Positions 6,278-7,741 of a stretch of 7,741 nucleotides of DNA are shown here, piece by piece. The DNA is taken from the NCBI GenBank assembly GCA_903924715.1, contig CAIYCP010000201.1, positions 1 to 7,741 on the forward strand, given 5' to 3'. The notes below the pieces were generated by a model that was given only the letters and a program-made list of their open reading frames with translations, was not told the DNA's origin and made no database searches. Numbering within the stretch: the stretch's first letter is position 1; every line of letters begins with the position of its first letter. The translations under genes and the position numbers were made by a program. This DNA comes from an uncultured beta proteobacterium (GTDB taxonomy: Bacteria > Pseudomonadota > Gammaproteobacteria > Burkholderiales > Burkholderiaceae_B).

Positions 6278-7276
6278 ATGACTCAAGCATCTGGCGGTAT
6301 CAAACGGCGTCAATTGGTTTTAGGTACGCTAGGTGCCGCAATGAGTGGCACGTTGCCAACTGTCTTTGCGCAAGGCACTACATACCCGAATCGCGCCATT
6401 ACTTTTATTTGCCCGTGGCCCGCTGGCGGCACCGGCGACGTAACGATGCGCGTACTCGCACAAGTTGCCTCGCGTGAGCTGGGTCAAGCCGTCGTAGTCG
6501 AAAATAGGGTAGGTGCTGCAGGCATGATTGGCGCAAAGGCCTTGGCCTCAGCTAAGCCCGATGGCTATACCATCGGGCAACTCGCGATTTCTGTGACGCG
6601 TTTTGCGCAGTTAGGGATGGTTCAGATCGATCCACTCAAAGACTACAGTTTCTTAGCGATGGCCTCGGCGCAAACATTCGGGATTGTGGTTCAACCAGAT
6701 TCTCCGTTTAAAAATCTGCTTGAAATGGTGGCGTTTGCGAAAGCAAATCCCGACAAGCTCACGTACTCGACGTCAGGCGTTGGTGGTCAAACGCATGTGG
6801 GAATGGAAGAGTTTGCCTTGGCTGCAGGGATCAAGCTGACGCATGTACCCTACAAAGGTGGCGCGCCCGCGCTGCAAGGATTATTGGGTGGTCAGGTTGA
6901 TATGCTGGCGGATTCAAGCTCTTGGTCTGCACTGGTAGAAGCAAAGAAATTGCTGTTGTTAGCCACCTGGGGGGCAGAGCGCCTGCCCCGTTTTAAAGAG
7001 GTGCCAACGCTTAAAGAGTTGGGCTTTGGTGTAGTCAATGATGCGCCTAACGGTGTTGCGGCACCAGCAGGCTTAGAACCGGCGATTGAGAAAAAGCTCG
7101 CGGCTGCCGTTGCCGTTGCCGTCAATAGCCCTGAATTTAAAACCGCTTGCGAAAAAATCGATGCGCCTGTGATCTTTTTAGATCCAGCACAGTATCGACA
7201 ATACGTGATCGAAAATTATAAAAAAGAAACCATCTTGATTGAAAAACTGCAGCTTAAAAAGCTGCTCGCGAGTTAA
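6278..7276 (+). CDS. Bug/TctC family solute-binding protein
   Basis: A 332-residue periplasmic substrate-binding protein of the tripartite tricarboxylate transporter type, of usual length. The signal peptide (1-31, cleavage after VFA) contains KRRQLVLG, which resembles a twin-arginine motif, so Tat export is possible though Sec is also plausible. Family hallmarks follow in order: YPNRAITFICPWPAGGTGD, the GQAVVVENRVGAAG segment, KPDGYTIG, GVGGQTHVG, and THVPYKGGAPALQGLLGGQVD. Bug proteins bind carboxylated solutes such as tricarboxylates, nicotinate or aromatic acids; the ligand here is unknown. No TctA or TctB membrane partner is in the window, which is common for Bug genes in Burkholderiales. 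Upstream there is only a purine-rich AAAAAAGAGAC. The gene lies between a hydroxyacid dehydrogenase and a sugar-acid dehydratase, so a hydroxy or sugar acid ligand is the natural guess. Confidence 0.92.
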   Translation: MTQASGGIKRRQLVLGTLGAAMSGTLPTVFAQGTTYPNRAITFICPWPAGGTGDVTMRVLAQVASRELGQAVVVENRVGAAGMIGAKALASAKPDGYTIGQLAISVTRFAQLGMVQIDPLKDYSFLAMASAQTFGIVVQPDSPFKNLLEMVAFAKANPDKLTYSTSGVGGQTHVGMEEFALAAGIKLTHVPYKGGAPALQGLLGGQVDMLADSSSWSALVEAKKLLLLATWGAERLPRFKEVPTLKELGFGVVNDAPNGVAAPAGLEPAIEKKLAAAVAVAVNSPEFKTACEKIDAPVIFLDPAQYRQYVIENYKKETILIEKLQLKKLLAS

Positions 7277-7280
7277 GGCC

Positions 7281-7741
7281 GTGGGCGCTGCACTGATTCG
7301 CCTTCATCCTAAAGACAACGTCCTGATTGCACGCGAGCCTTTGACGTTGGGCGCAACGGTCAACGCCGATGGCGCGCGCATCAAGATCCGTGCGCAAGTA
7401 CCCGCCGGCCATAAGATCGCAGCCCGTAAAATCGCCGCGAACGAAATTGTGTTGAAGTACGACACGCCCATTGGTGTCGCGACGCGTGATATTGAACCTG
7501 GCGAACACGTGCATAGCCACAATATCGCGTTGGCCGAATTTCAGCATCAACATGATTTTGGTCGCGATGTCGTGCCGGTTCAGTATGTACCGCTTGAGCA
7601 GCGTGCAAGCTTCATGGGGATTGTGCGTGCGGATGGACGTGTCGCCACGCGCAACTTTATCGGGATCATGTCATCGGTTAATTGCTCATCGACTGCAATC
7701 CGGCGCATCGCCGATTGGTTCACGCCAGAACGCTTGGCCGC
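7281..7741 (+). CDS. UxaA-family altronate/galactarate-type dehydratase, 3' end missing
   Basis: The frame is open from the GTG at 7281 to the window end, 153 codons; the full enzymes are usually about 500 residues. Residues 1-100 form the small N-terminal SAF-like domain: LIRLHPKDNVLIA, then IGVATRDIEPGEHVHSHN (64-81). The start of the main domain follows with FMGIVRADGRVATRN (111-125) and SSVNCSS (131-137), which match altronate and galactarate dehydratases (UxaA, GarD). These iron-dependent enzymes remove water from sugar acids to give 2-keto-3-deoxy products. GTG at 7281 is preferred because the conserved LxRLHPxDN begins a few residues later; an in-frame TTG at 7239 would add a poor, unconserved extension. 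The GTG lies four bases after the binding-protein stop, and the only SD-like AAGG (7275-7278) is too close, so coupled translation is likely. Substrate unknown. Confidence 0.88.
   Translation, partial: MGAALIRLHPKDNVLIAREPLTLGATVNADGARIKIRAQVPAGHKIAARKIAANEIVLKYDTPIGVATRDIEPGEHVHSHNIALAEFQHQHDFGRDVVPVQYVPLEQRASFMGIVRADGRVATRNFIGIMSSVNCSSTAIRRIADWFTPERLA

Noticed and set aside
7104..7125. Short GCCGTT tandem repeat in the binding-protein gene
   Set aside because: It encodes an ordinary Ala/Val-rich helix, stays in frame and is too short to be of note.

Overview
The window looks like a piece of a betaproteobacterial chromosome, most likely Burkholderiales. The main reasons are a Bug/TctC-type solute-binding protein, a family greatly expanded in that order, and its pairing with a tartrate/D-malate-type dehydrogenase and a UxaA-type sugar-acid dehydratase. 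Base composition is moderate and, by eye, richer in A+T in the left third; I did not count it.

Left block (1-2870, plus strand). Four co-directional genes: the 3' part of a CsgG-like envelope protein (start outside the window), two small secreted proteins that look like distant relatives of each other, and a membrane protein with an N-terminal zinc ribbon and six predicted membrane segments. Gaps are 22, 2 and 41 bases, so they are probably one operon. None of the last three has a function I can name. This is the least described part of the window.

Middle block (2861-4969, minus strand). A pirin gene and a beta-class-like glutathione S-transferase gene form a two-gene operon. Beyond them lies a small secreted glycine-zipper protein gene that appears broken by a one-base frameshift: the first 57 codons and a well-formed 54-codon tail are in different frames. 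A rho-independent terminator for the minus strand sits at the boundary with the left block, where transcription converges.

Right block (5112-7741, plus strand). It diverges from the pirin operon across a 142-base gap that holds a perfect inverted repeat, a possible operator. It encodes a DmlA/TtuC-type NAD-dependent hydroxyacid dehydrogenase, a Bug solute-binding protein and the 5' part of a UxaA-family dehydratase starting at a GTG four bases after the binding-protein stop. Together they suggest uptake and breakdown of a hydroxy or sugar acid. The actual substrate cannot be read from the sequence.

I found no tRNA, rRNA, insertion sequence, CRISPR array or attachment site. The only unassigned stretches are short: 3267-3439, which holds one hairpin, and 4970-5111. 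The most unusual items are the CsgG-linked secreted pair and the frameshifted glycine-zipper gene. No clearly new system is demonstrated.
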